From Natrinema longum (GTDB taxonomy: Archaea > Halobacteriota > Halobacteria > Halobacteriales > Natrialbaceae): a DNA stretch of 64,000 bases. The stretch covers positions 1,860,001 to 1,924,000 of the forward strand of contig NZ_CP071463.1 of assembly GCF_017352095.1 (NCBI RefSeq), written 5' to 3'. Each line of letters begins with the position of its first letter. Position 1 is the stretch's first letter. Positions 16,059 to 24,654 of the stretch are shown in pieces. The notes below the pieces were generated by a model, which was given only the letters and a program-made list of their open reading frames with translations, did no database searches and was not told the origin of the DNA. A program made the translations under genes and the position numbers.

Positions 16059-18449
16059 TTACCGCGACCCGAGCCGCCCCCGGAAGCGCTCGAGGCCGAC
16101 GTCGAGCATGTCCGGGCTCACCGTCTGGAACTCGCCGTCGTCGGGAAGGTACGGCCGAACGGAGTCCCAGCTGTCACGGGCGTAGCGCTCGTCGAGTAAG
16201 ACGCGAACGCCGACGTCCTCGGGGCTGCGGATGACGCGGCCGATCGCCTGCCGGGCCTTCCGGACTGCGGGAATCGTGAGTGCGTACGTGAAGCCGTCGC
16301 CGAACTCGTCGTCGTAGGCCCGGCGAACGGCCGTGGTTCGCGGGCTCGAGGTGTTGACGATCGGCACGCCACAGACGACCGCGGCGGCGAGGCGGTCGCC
16401 GCTGTAGTCGACGCCCTCGGTCAGCGTGCCCCGGAGGCTCGTGACGAGTACCTTCCCCTCGCCCGCGAAGAACTCGTCTTTGAGCGACTGGGTCGTCTCG
16501 TCGTCGCTCGCGGCATCGAGCAGGACCGGTTTGTCGACCCGATCCTCGAGAACGCCGGCGGTCCACTCGGCTTCGGCGTAACTGGGCATCCCGACGAGGA
16601 CGTTGCCGGGAAGCCGGGCGACCTTCCCGATCGCGTCGGCGTAGGATCGTCGCGTCGGATTGTCTTCGCCCGGACTCCCGCGATTGTCGTAGGTGAACTT
16701 CGGCGCGGCGACCGCGAAGCTCTCGCGGTTCTCCGCCGGGAAGTGCAGGCCGTACCGGCGCTCGACGACCGGCCGGTCCTCCTCGCGGGCGAGGTACTGG
16801 AGGCCCGTGACTTCCGTGAACGCGTCCATCGGCTCGAGGGTCGCACTCATGAGTATTCCGCCGCCGAAGTGTCCGAGGCGGTCGCCGATGGCGTCGCTCG
16901 GCACGCAGTTGTGCAACGAGAGACGCGCGTTGTAGGCCCGCCGCCACGAGTCCGCCGGCTCGGTGTCGTCCCAGGTGCGCTCGAGTTCGATCTCTCGAAA
17001 GTAGTCGGTGTGGCCGCGGCGATACCACTCCCCGAGCACGCGCCCGACGGCGGGTGCGGCGCGGGTTCGGTCCTCGTCTTCGGCCTCGTTCAGGACTCGT
17101 TCGACGATCGCGCCGACGGCCTCGGCGCGGACCCAGTCGGCGTCGCCGTAGCCCGCCTCCCTGGCCCACTCCGAGAGTTCGTCCTCGGCGGGCTCGCCCG
17201 GGTCGCGGAGCGGGATCTCCTCGTCGTGAAGGTCGGTCAGGTTCGATTGCCAGCCCCGGTAGTTCCGGTCGAGATGGGCCCTGACCCGGCGGTCGAGTTC
17301 CTCCCGGAGGTCCCGGACGAACTCGAGCGTTCGATTGAGTTCCTCGAACGAGACGTCGCTATCGGTCAGTTCTCCGCGGACGAGGTCGGCGTCGGCGGTC
17401 TTGGAACCACCTTCGGCCTGCCGTCCCTCGCGTTCGAACTTGATTGGCTGGATGACCCGCGAGAGTTCGGTTTCGGCGTCCCGGAGCGTGCTGTCGGCGA
17501 TCCCGTCGCTGACGAGATCGCGCACGCGCGGCTCGAGCATGTGGGCTTCGTCGCAGACGACGAAGGTCGACTCGTCGAGTAGCGCGCCGGTAAAGGAGCC
17601 GACCGTCCGCGGATCGAAGGCGTGGTAGTAGTTCCCGATCACGACCTCGACCTCGCCGAGGGCAGCCCCCATCACGGAGTGGGGACAGGTGCCGTGTGCG
17701 ACCGACCGGGCGACCAGGTCCTCGGGCGTGACCATCCCCACGTCGGTGAAGTCGTAGGGAACTGCTTCTGCGGCCGATCCGTTCTCCTCGTCGTCGGGCA
17801 GGTCCTCGAGGTACTGCGCGTAGAACGGACAGTACTCCGTTTCGGCCCCGACGGGACCACCCTCACCGTACTCGGGAAGCTCGGGCGGGTAGGGCGTGGG
17901 TTCGCCCGCGGTCTCGAGGAACGTGTTTTTCGACCCGCTGCCGCTGTCGGCCAGCCCGATCTGCTGGCTTCGGGCGCGAGCGGCCAGGTTTTTGGCCGTC
18001 GTGTCGCCGCCCTCGCCGGTGAGGTCGCGGGTGCGATCCCGCAAGGTCTCGCAGCGATCGTAGACGTTGCCGTCGTCGATCCCCGCCGCGTTCTCACGGT
18101 TGTACGGACAGACGTCGGCCTTCCCGACGAGCGTGAGTCCCGAAATCGGGTCCCAATCGGCGGGGAGGGTCTCGTTGATCGTCTCGAGGTCCGCTTCGAA
18201 CTGGCGCAGTTGCTGTTTGACGCTCGTGAGCACGAGCACGCGTTCGTAGTCAGTGTCGGGATCGCGCACGAGGTCGATCCCCGCCGTGAGCGCGATCATC
18301 GTCTTTCCGGTGCCACAGGCACCCTCGATGACGGTGTAGCCGCCTTCCTGCCCGGTGTCGATGGCCGTCTCGATGCCGTCGACCTGAGGCTCGTAGGGCT
18401 GCTCGTGGCCGAACACTGTCCGCCAGTCCGTCATGCTGCCAGTACTCAT
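16059..18449 (-). CDS. XPD/Rad3-like Fe-S DNA helicase
   Basis: The 796-residue superfamily 2 helicase has Walker A GACGTGKT at residues 43-50 and DEAH near 300. The first half contains a Cys set (VCPYN, DRCETL, EYCPFY, GTCPHS), which is the expected 4Fe-4S domain of XPD-type helicases. C-terminal motif VI is visible as AIGRVIRSPEDVG near 745. It should unwind DNA 5'-3' in repair or recombination. It is longer than crenarchaeal XPD (about 550), as haloarchaeal members usually are. Convergent with ribL. Confidence 0.88.
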   Translation of the reverse strand: MSTGSMTDWRTVFGHEQPYEPQVDGIETAIDTGQEGGYTVIEGACGTGKTMIALTAGIDLVRDPDTDYERVLVLTSVKQQLRQFEADLETINETLPADWDPISGLTLVGKADVCPYNRENAAGIDDGNVYDRCETLRDRTRDLTGEGGDTTAKNLAARARSQQIGLADSGSGSKNTFLETAGEPTPYPPELPEYGEGGPVGAETEYCPFYAQYLEDLPDDEENGSAAEAVPYDFTDVGMVTPEDLVARSVAHGTCPHSVMGAALGEVEVVIGNYYHAFDPRTVGSFTGALLDESTFVVCDEAHMLEPRVRDLVSDGIADSTLRDAETELSRVIQPIKFEREGRQAEGGSKTADADLVRGELTDSDVSFEELNRTLEFVRDLREELDRRVRAHLDRNYRGWQSNLTDLHDEEIPLRDPGEPAEDELSEWAREAGYGDADWVRAEAVGAIVERVLNEAEDEDRTRAAPAVGRVLGEWYRRGHTDYFREIELERTWDDTEPADSWRRAYNARLSLHNCVPSDAIGDRLGHFGGGILMSATLEPMDAFTEVTGLQYLAREEDRPVVERRYGLHFPAENRESFAVAAPKFTYDNRGSPGEDNPTRRSYADAIGKVARLPGNVLVGMPSYAEAEWTAGVLEDRVDKPVLLDAASDDETTQSLKDEFFAGEGKVLVTSLRGTLTEGVDYSGDRLAAAVVCGVPIVNTSSPRTTAVRRAYDDEFGDGFTYALTIPAVRKARQAIGRVIRSPEDVGVRVLLDERYARDSWDSVRPYLPDDGEFQTVSPDMLDVGLERFRGRLGSR

Positions 18450-18651
18450 CGTCGGTCAGTCATAGCGTTGACGGACTGGAGTGGCCCCGCCTCGAGTGAT
18501 AAAGGTCGGGATCCGAGCGTCGAGACGAGTCTCTCGAGGGAGACCCGCGACGGCGCTTCGTCACGACTCGAGCCGATAGACGGTAGTGGAACGGGGACGA
18601 ACGGATCTCCGTCTCTAACTGTCGTCCCCTCGATTGCTGTCGGCGTGATGC

Positions 18652-18659
18652 TTTACTTA
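18652..18659 (+). promoter_or_regulatory. TATA box of the 18.7 kb gene
   Basis: TTTACTTA lies 22-29 nt before the GTG at 18681, which predicts a leaderless transcript and supports that start. Confidence 0.45.
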
Positions 18660-18680
18660 GCTGAGTCCCTACGGTCACGT

Positions 18681-18917
18681 GTGAAAGTCCCGCACTCACT
18701 CGAGAACGTCGATCGAGACGCCGTCGTTCGCACGTTCGAATACGACACCGGCAGCGTTATCGCCGTCGATTTCGGTAACACGGCAGCCGACATTTCGGTC
18801 GACGTCGTGGGCTCGACTGCGATCATCGTGGCGGACGACGACCAGTTCGAGTTCGAATTGCCGCCCGAGGCGAGCGACGTCTCCGCTCGAAACGGCGTGC
18901 TCACGATCGAAGAGTAA
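18681..18917 (+). CDS. Small Hsp20-like haloarchaeal protein
   Basis: The 78-residue protein starts at a GTG and reads VKVPHSLENVDRDAVVRTFEYDTGS. It alternates beta-like strands and ends in NGVLTIEE, a pattern seen in small Hsp20/alpha-crystallin-like proteins of haloarchaea. No membrane segment is present. An upstream ATG at 18648 is possible but overlaps the TATA box. Probably a cytoplasmic protein of unknown function. Confidence 0.65.
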   Translation: MKVPHSLENVDRDAVVRTFEYDTGSVIAVDFGNTAADISVDVVGSTAIIVADDDQFEFELPPEASDVSARNGVLTIEE

Positions 18918-19075
18918 CGCCACGTTCGACCCGGCACCACCCACCGATTCGACTCTCAGTCGCTCGTCCTGTGGTTTGACCGTCCCGTAAGCGTTTTTGC
19001 GGTGTCCACACCGGTCTCCTGAGACGGACTGGACCGAAACGCAACGCCTTCCCGGATCCGTCGACTACCCCGACT

Positions 19076-19651
19076 ATGAGCGATGCCATCGACGTCGACC
19101 GCTGGCGCGAGGAACTCGAGTCGAAACGCGCCGAGAAAGACGAGTTCTTCGCCGATCACCCGCAGTCGCCGATCCCGCCCGAAGAGCGCGAGGACTTCGA
19201 GGGACTCGAGTACTTCGATCCGGATCCGACCTACCGCGTGACCGCGACGGCGACGGTCCACGACGATCCCGAGGTCGTCCTGATGGACACCACCGCGGGC
19301 CGAGAGATGCGCTATCTCCGCGTCGCGACGCTGGCGTTCGAACTCGACCGCGAGGACGACGCCCTAGAAGACGGCACCTTCGAACTCGCGGCCTACCGAC
19401 AGGAGAGTCCGAACGAACAGCCGCTGTTCGTCCCGTTCCGGGACAAGACGACGGGCCAGCAGAGCTACCAGGGCGGTCGGTACATGGAACTCGAACCGGA
19501 GCGGGATCTCGAGGACGGCGACGAACTCGTCGTTGACTTCAACCTGGCGTACTCCCCGTTCTGTGCCTACAGCGAGACGTTCGACTGCCCGCTCCCGCCC
19601 GAGGAGAACTGGCTCGACGTGACGATTCCGGCCGGCGAACAGCACGAGTAG
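19076..19651 (+). CDS. DUF1684 family protein
   Basis: The 191-residue protein carries the DUF1684 core: a Trp-Arg start, the DPTYRVTATATVH strand, LFVPFRDKTTGQQSYQGGRYMEL, and the closing DFNLAYSPFCAYSETFDCPLPPEENWLDV. The two Cys in the last block and the FRD..SYGGGRYL-type motif are conserved in bacterial and haloarchaeal members. The biochemical role is unknown. It ends convergent with the methyltransferase gene about 225 bp away, and that gap holds nothing I recognise. Confidence 0.85.
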   Translation: MSDAIDVDRWREELESKRAEKDEFFADHPQSPIPPEEREDFEGLEYFDPDPTYRVTATATVHDDPEVVLMDTTAGREMRYLRVATLAFELDREDDALEDGTFELAAYRQESPNEQPLFVPFRDKTTGQQSYQGGRYMELEPERDLEDGDELVVDFNLAYSPFCAYSETFDCPLPPEENWLDVTIPAGEQHE

Positions 19652-19877
19652 GTGACCCACCCTCCTTCGCTCGAGGACGACAACCTCGCTCGTTGAGAGT
19701 GGGCCTCCGCCTCGAAAACGGTGACCGATCGCGCCCGTAGCGGTTCCCACCGGAGAGGGGTGGGTTTCGACTCGAGTCAACTGATGCTTGACGGCCTGTG
19801 CCCATCGATCTCGTACCTCGAGTGGAAACCAGGGGGTTCCGACCGGCGATTCGGCCAGCGAAACGGATCCTCCGGTG

Positions 19878-20558
19878 TCAGGGGGCAACGCCGACGGTAA
19901 GCAGCGTGCCGAACTCGCGGTAGCGCTCGACCATCTCCTCGCGGCTGTCCCAGTCGTCGGTCGGGAACTCCGCTTCGCTGGGGATGGTGATCTCGCGGTC
20001 GGGGATGGTGTCCTGTTCGGCGACGGACAGCCCCGCTTCGCGGAAGGCCTCGCGATACTGCTGGCGGTCCCAGCGGGTCATCTCGACGGTGATGAACTCC
20101 TGCCACTCGTGGGAGTGGACGTTCTCCTCGTAGTAGTTGACCGCACAGTAGACGGTTCCGCCGGGTCGGAGGATCCGTGCGATTTCCTCGAGCGTGTGGT
20201 GGGGATCCGCCGCGTAGTAGAACGCCTCCATCGACCAGACGTGATCGATCGAGTCGTCGGCAAAGGGGAGGTCGTCGAAGTCCCCGACGACGTAGCCGAC
20301 GGCCTCGTCGTCGGTGTACCCCGCTGCGTTGCGGGCCATCTCGGGTGACCCATCGAGACCATACACCCGGCCGGCGGCTTTCGTGTCACGAAGCGCGCGC
20401 CCGGCGTAACCGCTGCCACAACCGAGATCGAGAACGGTGTCGCCGGCTTCGACCGGCATCCGCGCGAGGGCGTGCTTTGCGGTGTGCCAGTGGCGGTCCT
20501 CCATACCCTTGTCGCGGCCGCTCGTCGCCCAGTCGTCGAACTCCTCGCGTACGCTCAT
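19878..20558 (-). CDS. SAM-dependent methyltransferase, class I
   Basis: The 226-residue protein starts MSVREEFDDWATSGRDKGMEDRHW. Its SAM-binding motif I VLDLGCGSGYAGRAL lies near residue 48, with YGLDGSPEMARNA following and the post-II motif ILRPGGTVYCAVNYYEEN near 130. The substrate is not evident; the fold is that of small UbiE/Coq5-like methyltransferases. An in-frame upstream extension to 20648 was rejected as it has no family look. Monocistronic. Confidence 0.85.
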   Translation of the reverse strand: MSVREEFDDWATSGRDKGMEDRHWHTAKHALARMPVEAGDTVLDLGCGSGYAGRALRDTKAAGRVYGLDGSPEMARNAAGYTDDEAVGYVVGDFDDLPFADDSIDHVWSMEAFYYAADPHHTLEEIARILRPGGTVYCAVNYYEENVHSHEWQEFITVEMTRWDRQQYREAFREAGLSVAEQDTIPDREITIPSEAEFPTDDWDSREEMVERYREFGTLLTVGVAP

Positions 20559-20797
20559 ATGACGGATTGTGGGGTCCGCGGGCCTAAACGCGTTCGCATC
20601 CACACAGTCGTCGGGTTCGATTCGCGGACTGGTATTCAGAGATGCCACGCCACACTGCCACGCAGTGGTGTCCAGGGCCGACGTCGAGCGTAACGCGCGT
20701 ATCGCGAGCCGATCCCACGAGCCGAACTCCTCGTTTCGGGGACGCTCCTCGGGGGATGCCCACCGTTCTCACGGAACCGAGAACCACCGACAGTTTC

Positions 20798-20813
20798 TTT
20801 AGGCTTGCCTAAA
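20798..20813. promoter_or_regulatory. DtxR/Idr-type iron box
   Basis: TTTAGGCTTGCCTAAA is a perfect 7-2-7 palindrome that closely matches DtxR-family (IdeR/Idr/SirR) operators, TTAGG-N4-6-CCTAA. The nearest downstream reading frame is a 44-codon GTG frame at 20837, for which the right half, CTAAAT, would also serve as TATA box. No iron gene lies beside it. The match is seen directly; regulation is inferred. Confidence 0.55.
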
Positions 20814-20836
20814 TCATTGGGAGTGAAGGGTCGTCG

Positions 20837-20971
20837 GTGACCGAAATCCGTGGGCATCCGGATTTCGTTCGACGCTCGGTGAGTCGTACTGTCCCACCCT
20901 CGCCAGTTTGCCAGACCCTTCCTTCCGTTCCGGAACTAATTCCCCGACAGGAGAGACATCCGCACGCTTAA
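20837..20971 (+). CDS. Possible 44-residue small protein under the iron box
   Basis: A GTG frame begins 23-28 nt downstream of CTAAAT within the iron-box palindrome, the exact spacing of a leaderless start. It encodes VTEIRGHPDFVRRSVSRT, continues Pro-rich with one Cys, and ends at 20971. The termination codon lies inside the TATA-like CTTAAG of the next gene. No family is recognised; it may be a chance frame. Confidence 0.3.
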   Translation: MTEIRGHPDFVRRSVSRTVPPSPVCQTLPSVPELIPRQERHPHA

Positions 20972-20999
20972 GGGAGTGCCGAAAGTTGTTCACGCCACT

Positions 21000-21578
21000 A
21001 TGGAGTATGCGCTTGAAATAGACGGCACACCGGAGACGGTACCGGGTGGGACCGGCGTCCTCCTCTTGCATCCGAGCACCGGCGAAACCGACCGCATCGA
21101 CACCGATTTCCTCAAGATCGACACCGACAACTTCCTCGTCGTCTCGACCCGAACCACCGCCCGTGAAGTCAGGCAGAAACTCGAGTACTACGACGTCGAC
21201 GAAGAGCGTGCCGAAATTCTGGATACGCTGAGCATCGAACGCGGCTACTCCCGGCGCTCTTCCGACACCGTCCACTACGTCGCCGCCCCCGACGACGTCG
21301 ACGGTATCGTCGACCACATCGACGGCTTCCTCGCCGACCACGACGGCAAACTCCGCATCAGCTTCGACTCCGTCACCGAACTCGCCTACTACGCCGGCGA
21401 CGAGCAGGCCCTCGAGGCCGTCGAACGGATCCTCGAGTTGCTCGTAGAACACGACGCCGTCGGTCTCTTTCATCTCTCGGAGGAACCCCACGACGAAGCG
21501 CTCGTCGACGAGTTCCGTGCCCTGTTCGACGGGATCATCGACCTCGACGAGGACGGCAGCGTCGACGCCGAGTTCTGA
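21000..21578 (+). CDS. Haloarchaeal DUF7090-like protein, degenerate RecA/KaiC fold
   Basis: The 192-residue protein begins MEYALEIDGTPETVPGGTGVLLLHPSTGETDRID. The strand-loop LLLHPSTGE takes the place of a P-loop but lacks the GxxGxGK(T/S) pattern, so nucleotide binding is doubtful. Later segments (VSTRTTAREV, KLRISFDSVTELAYY) look like KaiC/RecA core strands. It ends acidic (DLDEDGSVDAEF). The ATG at 21000 follows a CTTAAG box at about 30 nt. Confidence 0.6.
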   Translation: MEYALEIDGTPETVPGGTGVLLLHPSTGETDRIDTDFLKIDTDNFLVVSTRTTAREVRQKLEYYDVDEERAEILDTLSIERGYSRRSSDTVHYVAAPDDVDGIVDHIDGFLADHDGKLRISFDSVTELAYYAGDEQALEAVERILELLVEHDAVGLFHLSEEPHDEALVDEFRALFDGIIDLDEDGSVDAEF

Positions 21579-22165
21579 GCGCCACCATGACGTCGTGGGT
21601 TCCCACGAAGAGCGCCACGAGAGGTCCCGACAGGGTACCGGAACGGTTCGAAACAGCGGTACCGGTCCAACGGACCTGCCCAGAGCACCGCTACCGCTCC
21701 TCCCCAGATACCCAGAGCACCTACCGGAAACCCACAGAAGCGCATACTGAACGACCGTCTGCGGTGGCGCGTGCTGACCGACAGTGAGCCACGGGGAGGC
21801 CCGAACGACGTGAGGGCCGACGGAAGCGAGCGGTGACCGGAGGGAACCGCGAGACGATGGCGAACTGTCGGTCGAACGCACGCGAGGGATGAGTGAGCGA
21901 CGAGCGGGGGTGAACGACGTGAACCCCTCGAGTCGCGAACGAATCGGTTGGGGAGGGCGTGGAACTTCACCGGTGCCAGCCAGAGCAGGACGCCCGCCGT
22001 GTTACTTCCCGCTGTGCACGGCACACGGACATCGACTCAACAGACGGACACCGACTCAATAGACGGACATCGACGGATGCCAACCCAACAGACGGGATTC
22101 GAGGCCGCCAAAACACGACGACACGACGCCGCGGAGACTCGAGCCGAACCGATGGGGCGACATCG
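21579..22165. other. Intergenic region, 587 bp
   Basis: No coding frame was convincing. It contains a short tandem repeat at 22027-22075 and purine-rich sequence with GAGC/GACG words typical of decayed haloarchaeal DNA. The flanking genes converge here, so it is a long 3'-3' region. Confidence 0.5.
22027..22075. repeat. 19-bp tandem repeat, about 2.5 units
   Basis: Unit GGACATCGACTCAACAGAC (22027-22045) is followed by a copy with two changes (22046-22064) and a partial third (from 22065). It lies in the convergent intergenic region; no function is apparent. Confidence 0.6.
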
Positions 22166-22948
22166 CTACTCCTCGAGCGAGTCGAACGTCTTCTGGGCCC
22201 ACTGGACCGCGTACTCCGGTCCGTGGTCCAGATACGCCTCGGTATCGAGCGCCGCGAAGGGAGCCGGGAGTTCGACCGCGTGCTTGATCGCCGCACACGC
22301 CAGCTCCGTCGCGTCCGCGAAGTCCGTCTCGCCGCGCGCGACCGCACGCGGGAGCCCCGACACGCGGTCCTCGAGTCGCGTCCCCGCGTCCTGCCAGGCG
22401 TCGGCGAGTTCCGGATGCTCGTCGTGCCAGTCCGCGAAGACATCGCGCGTCTGGAGCCCGACCCACCCGTCGTACAGCGCCGCCGCGACCTGGTACGTCC
22501 CGTTCGGGTCGAGCGCGACCGCGCGATCGAGGTCACGATACGTCTCCTCGAAAAAGCCGATGAACTGTTCGGGCACCTCGAGGTCGACCTGAACGAGCGC
22601 TTCGGCGATCAGGAAGTCGACGAACGACTCCGGTGAGCCCTCGACCCGCGGTTTGACGAGTACGATCGGCGGCTCGGTCTGACGGGTCCAGACGACGCTG
22701 CCGTCCCCCGGCATCCCGATGGTGAAATCCGAGCTCGCATACCGGGCCAGGAGGGTCGGCGCGTCGTCGGGCAGCCAGGCGTCGGGGTAGCTCGCCGGCT
22801 CGAGTGCATCGACGAGCAAGCCGAGGTCCTCGGCCTGTGCGGGGGCCAACGTCTCGAAATCCCGCTCGCAGTCGAGAACCTGCACGTCGGGCGTGCGGGT
22901 CTCGCGGACGGCCTCGACCCGGTCCGAAAGCGCTCGAGCCCGAAACAT
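22166..22948 (-). CDS. Conserved haloarchaeal hypothetical protein
   Basis: The 260-residue soluble, acidic protein begins MFRARALSDRVEAVRETRTPDVQVLDCERDF. It is mostly helical by composition, with a Trp-rich middle (YDGWVGLQTRDVFADWHDEHPEL) and the C-terminal QWAQKTFDSLEE. No enzyme signature was found. Its ATG overlaps the stop of the 30-codon gene upstream (TGATG), so the two are translationally coupled. It probably belongs to a haloarchaea-only family. Confidence 0.7.
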   Translation of the reverse strand: MFRARALSDRVEAVRETRTPDVQVLDCERDFETLAPAQAEDLGLLVDALEPASYPDAWLPDDAPTLLARYASSDFTIGMPGDGSVVWTRQTEPPIVLVKPRVEGSPESFVDFLIAEALVQVDLEVPEQFIGFFEETYRDLDRAVALDPNGTYQVAAALYDGWVGLQTRDVFADWHDEHPELADAWQDAGTRLEDRVSGLPRAVARGETDFADATELACAAIKHAVELPAPFAALDTEAYLDHGPEYAVQWAQKTFDSLEE

Positions 22949-23040
22949 CAGGCGCCGAGGGCTCCCTGGAAGACGAGCAGGATCGATAGCAACGCCGATA
23001 CGGCGACCGTGGCGAGAACGACCTTGGTTGCGGTACTCAT
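22948..23040 (-). CDS. 30-residue single-span membrane peptide
   Basis: The peptide MSTATKVVLATVAVSALLSI continues with a hydrophobic run to residue 30 and forms one membrane helix (about 6-28). Its stop overlaps the next gene's start (TGATG at 22946-22950). A TTTAAGCG box at 23064-23071 lies 24-31 nt before the ATG, the spacing of a leaderless promoter. Promoter, coupling and composition together support a real gene. Function unknown; SecG- or Sss1-like small membrane partners are only analogies. Confidence 0.55.
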   Translation of the reverse strand: MSTATKVVLATVAVSALLSILLVFQGALGA

Positions 23041-23408
23041 ATTCGTGGGGTGGTGTCGGCGTCGCTTAAATCCACCTGTCTCTGCTCGCACTCGGTCGGT
23101 TCCACTCGCTCTCCGACGTGGAAACCGCGGTTTCCAGACTGAGTCGGGAGTACGACCACCCTCGGGAGACGGTACCCCATCGTTTCTCGTCGACACCGTG
23201 ATACCCGAGCGGTAGCCGATAGCAATGATCGACCGCTCGGCCGATCGGTCGGCTCACCGGGACCAGACGATGATTTCGCGTGGAACGGAGACTGTCTCGA
23301 GGAGAACGGGAAGTTCAGGGGAGCCGCAGCGTGCAGTCGAAACGATCCGGTGGTATGGAGAGCGGAGATGGGATGCCCGATCGTGATCGCGTCCGGCTAT
23401 CGTCGAGG
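23041..23408. other. Intergenic region, 368 bp, with palindrome
   Basis: The region lies between the oapC stop and the promoter of the 30-codon gene. It holds a perfect 18-bp palindrome at 23119-23136 and no convincing coding frame. Confidence 0.5.
23119..23136. repeat. 18-bp perfect palindrome
   Basis: TGGAAACCGCGGTTTCCA reads the same on both strands. It lies about 50 bp upstream of the promoter of the 30-codon gene, and could be an operator or a hairpin. Each half carries TGGAAAC, reminiscent of the ORB core, but the G-rich tail is absent. Confidence 0.5.
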
Positions 23409-24248
23409 TTACTCGTCGCCGTCGTCGCCGTGCCAGGAATCCGGGACGTCGATGACGTACCGGCCGTCTTCTTGCAGCGAGATGATGTACTCGTCGCGGT
23501 TGTAGAGTTCCATCAAATTGAGTTCGTACTGTCCCGGCCTGACGATCTTGATGCTCTCGAACTGTTCGTTGAGTTCCGCACGCAGTTCTTCGATCGACGG
23601 TCGCTGACCGCTGGGTTCGCTGACGACGCGACCGTGCTCCGGCGGCTGGTCGGTATCGTCCCTCCCGTCGGCGTCGTCGCTACCGTCGGCATCGCCGGCG
23701 TGAGATGGCAGATCGTCCGTAGGAACGACATCGCTGCGGGCGTCCGCTTGTGCCGAGTTCTCGTCGGTCGCCATCGTCGCGGTCGTCTCACGATCGGACC
23801 GCGTCGACCACTCTGCTTCCGCTCGGTCGTCGCTCCCGTCGAATTCCGCTCGGTCGTCGGCCTCGGTCTCACTCGAGGAGTCATTGGCCGTCTCCTCCGA
23901 AGAACCAGCTCGATCGGCAGGTCGGCGTGCCGTCTCGGGCCACTCGTCGAACCCTCCCTCCGGCGTCGTGCTCGAGTCGTCGGAACCCGGAGAGGATTCA
24001 GCGGACACCCAGTCGCGAACCGTCTCCGCGGCACGCGTCGTGACGCTGTCCGACTCCGAAGCGGGAGCCTCCGCTGGCGGGCTCGCAGTATCGCCCGCTC
24101 CCGAGTCCGCGGATCCGGTGGACGATTCGGCTGCGGCCGTCGGCGGCGCGAACTGGAACTTGTTCCCGCCACAGTCGGGACACCCCGACAGCATCTCCTT
24201 GGAGCCGTCGGCGAACGTTCGGCCGCAGTTCGTACACTGATGTGGCAT
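23409..24248 (-). CDS. oapC: Zinc-ribbon protein OapC/ArvC
   Basis: The 279-residue protein has an N-terminal zinc ribbon with Cys at residues 5, 8, 23 and 26 (CTNC and CPDC). A long acidic, Ser/Glu/Asp-rich disordered linker follows (about 33-215), and a conserved C-terminal domain (RPSIEELRAELNEQFESIKIV to PDSWHGDDGDE). In haloarchaea it is encoded with the small GTPase OapA/ArvA and OapB/ArvB, linked to origin association and extracellular vesicle formation. The start overlaps the oapB stop by one base (TAATG). Confidence 0.85.
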   Translation of the reverse strand: MPHQCTNCGRTFADGSKEMLSGCPDCGGNKFQFAPPTAAAESSTGSADSGAGDTASPPAEAPASESDSVTTRAAETVRDWVSAESSPGSDDSSTTPEGGFDEWPETARRPADRAGSSEETANDSSSETEADDRAEFDGSDDRAEAEWSTRSDRETTATMATDENSAQADARSDVVPTDDLPSHAGDADGSDDADGRDDTDQPPEHGRVVSEPSGQRPSIEELRAELNEQFESIKIVRPGQYELNLMELYNRDEYIISLQEDGRYVIDVPDSWHGDDGDE

Positions 24249-24649
24249 TAGTTACGGGACACGAGCGCGCTGATGAGCGTTTCGTCCTTGTGGAGCGTCT
24301 CGATCTGATTGGCAGGACCGATCACCGTCAGCTTCGCTTCCCCCGCGTCGCTTCCCATGATACGGCCAAGCAGGGACGAATCCCTGGTCTCGGACTTGGG
24401 ATAGGTCTCGATCTCGATCCCGTTGAACTCGTCGGGGCTGATTTCGGCCATCGTGACCTCGATGAGCCGGCTTTCCTCGTCGGGCGTCAGACCTTCCTCC
24501 AGGATGACGATGTTGCCGTCGTGGACGCCGTCGAGGATCATCCTGATCTTCTCCATCGTTGCCATTCCGTCCATGCGCTCGCCGCTGATCAGGTCGATCT
24601 GTACGCCGTCGGGTGCGTCCGAGTCGTCCGCGTTGGTTGCTTTTGGCAT
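24248..24649 (-). CDS. oapB: OapB/ArvB, partner of the OapA GTPase
   Basis: The 133-residue protein begins MPKATNADDSDAPDGVQIDLISGERMDGM. The family's conserved helical segment MEKIRMILDGVHDGNIVILEEGL and the C-terminal TVIGPANQIETLHKDETLISALVS are visible. A GTG at 24658 would overlap the oapA stop directly, but the ATG at 24649 matches the usual N-terminus better. It is the middle gene of the oapA-oapB-oapC operon. It has no catalytic motif and probably binds the GTPase. Confidence 0.85.
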   Translation of the reverse strand: MPKATNADDSDAPDGVQIDLISGERMDGMATMEKIRMILDGVHDGNIVILEEGLTPDEESRLIEVTMAEISPDEFNGIEIETYPKSETRDSSLLGRIMGSDAGEAKLTVIGPANQIETLHKDETLISALVSRN

Positions 24650-24654
24650 CGTGG

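Noticed and set aside
22027-22075. Possible CRISPR-like repeats
   Set aside because: Units are directly adjacent without spacers and only about 2.5 in number; no cas genes in the window.
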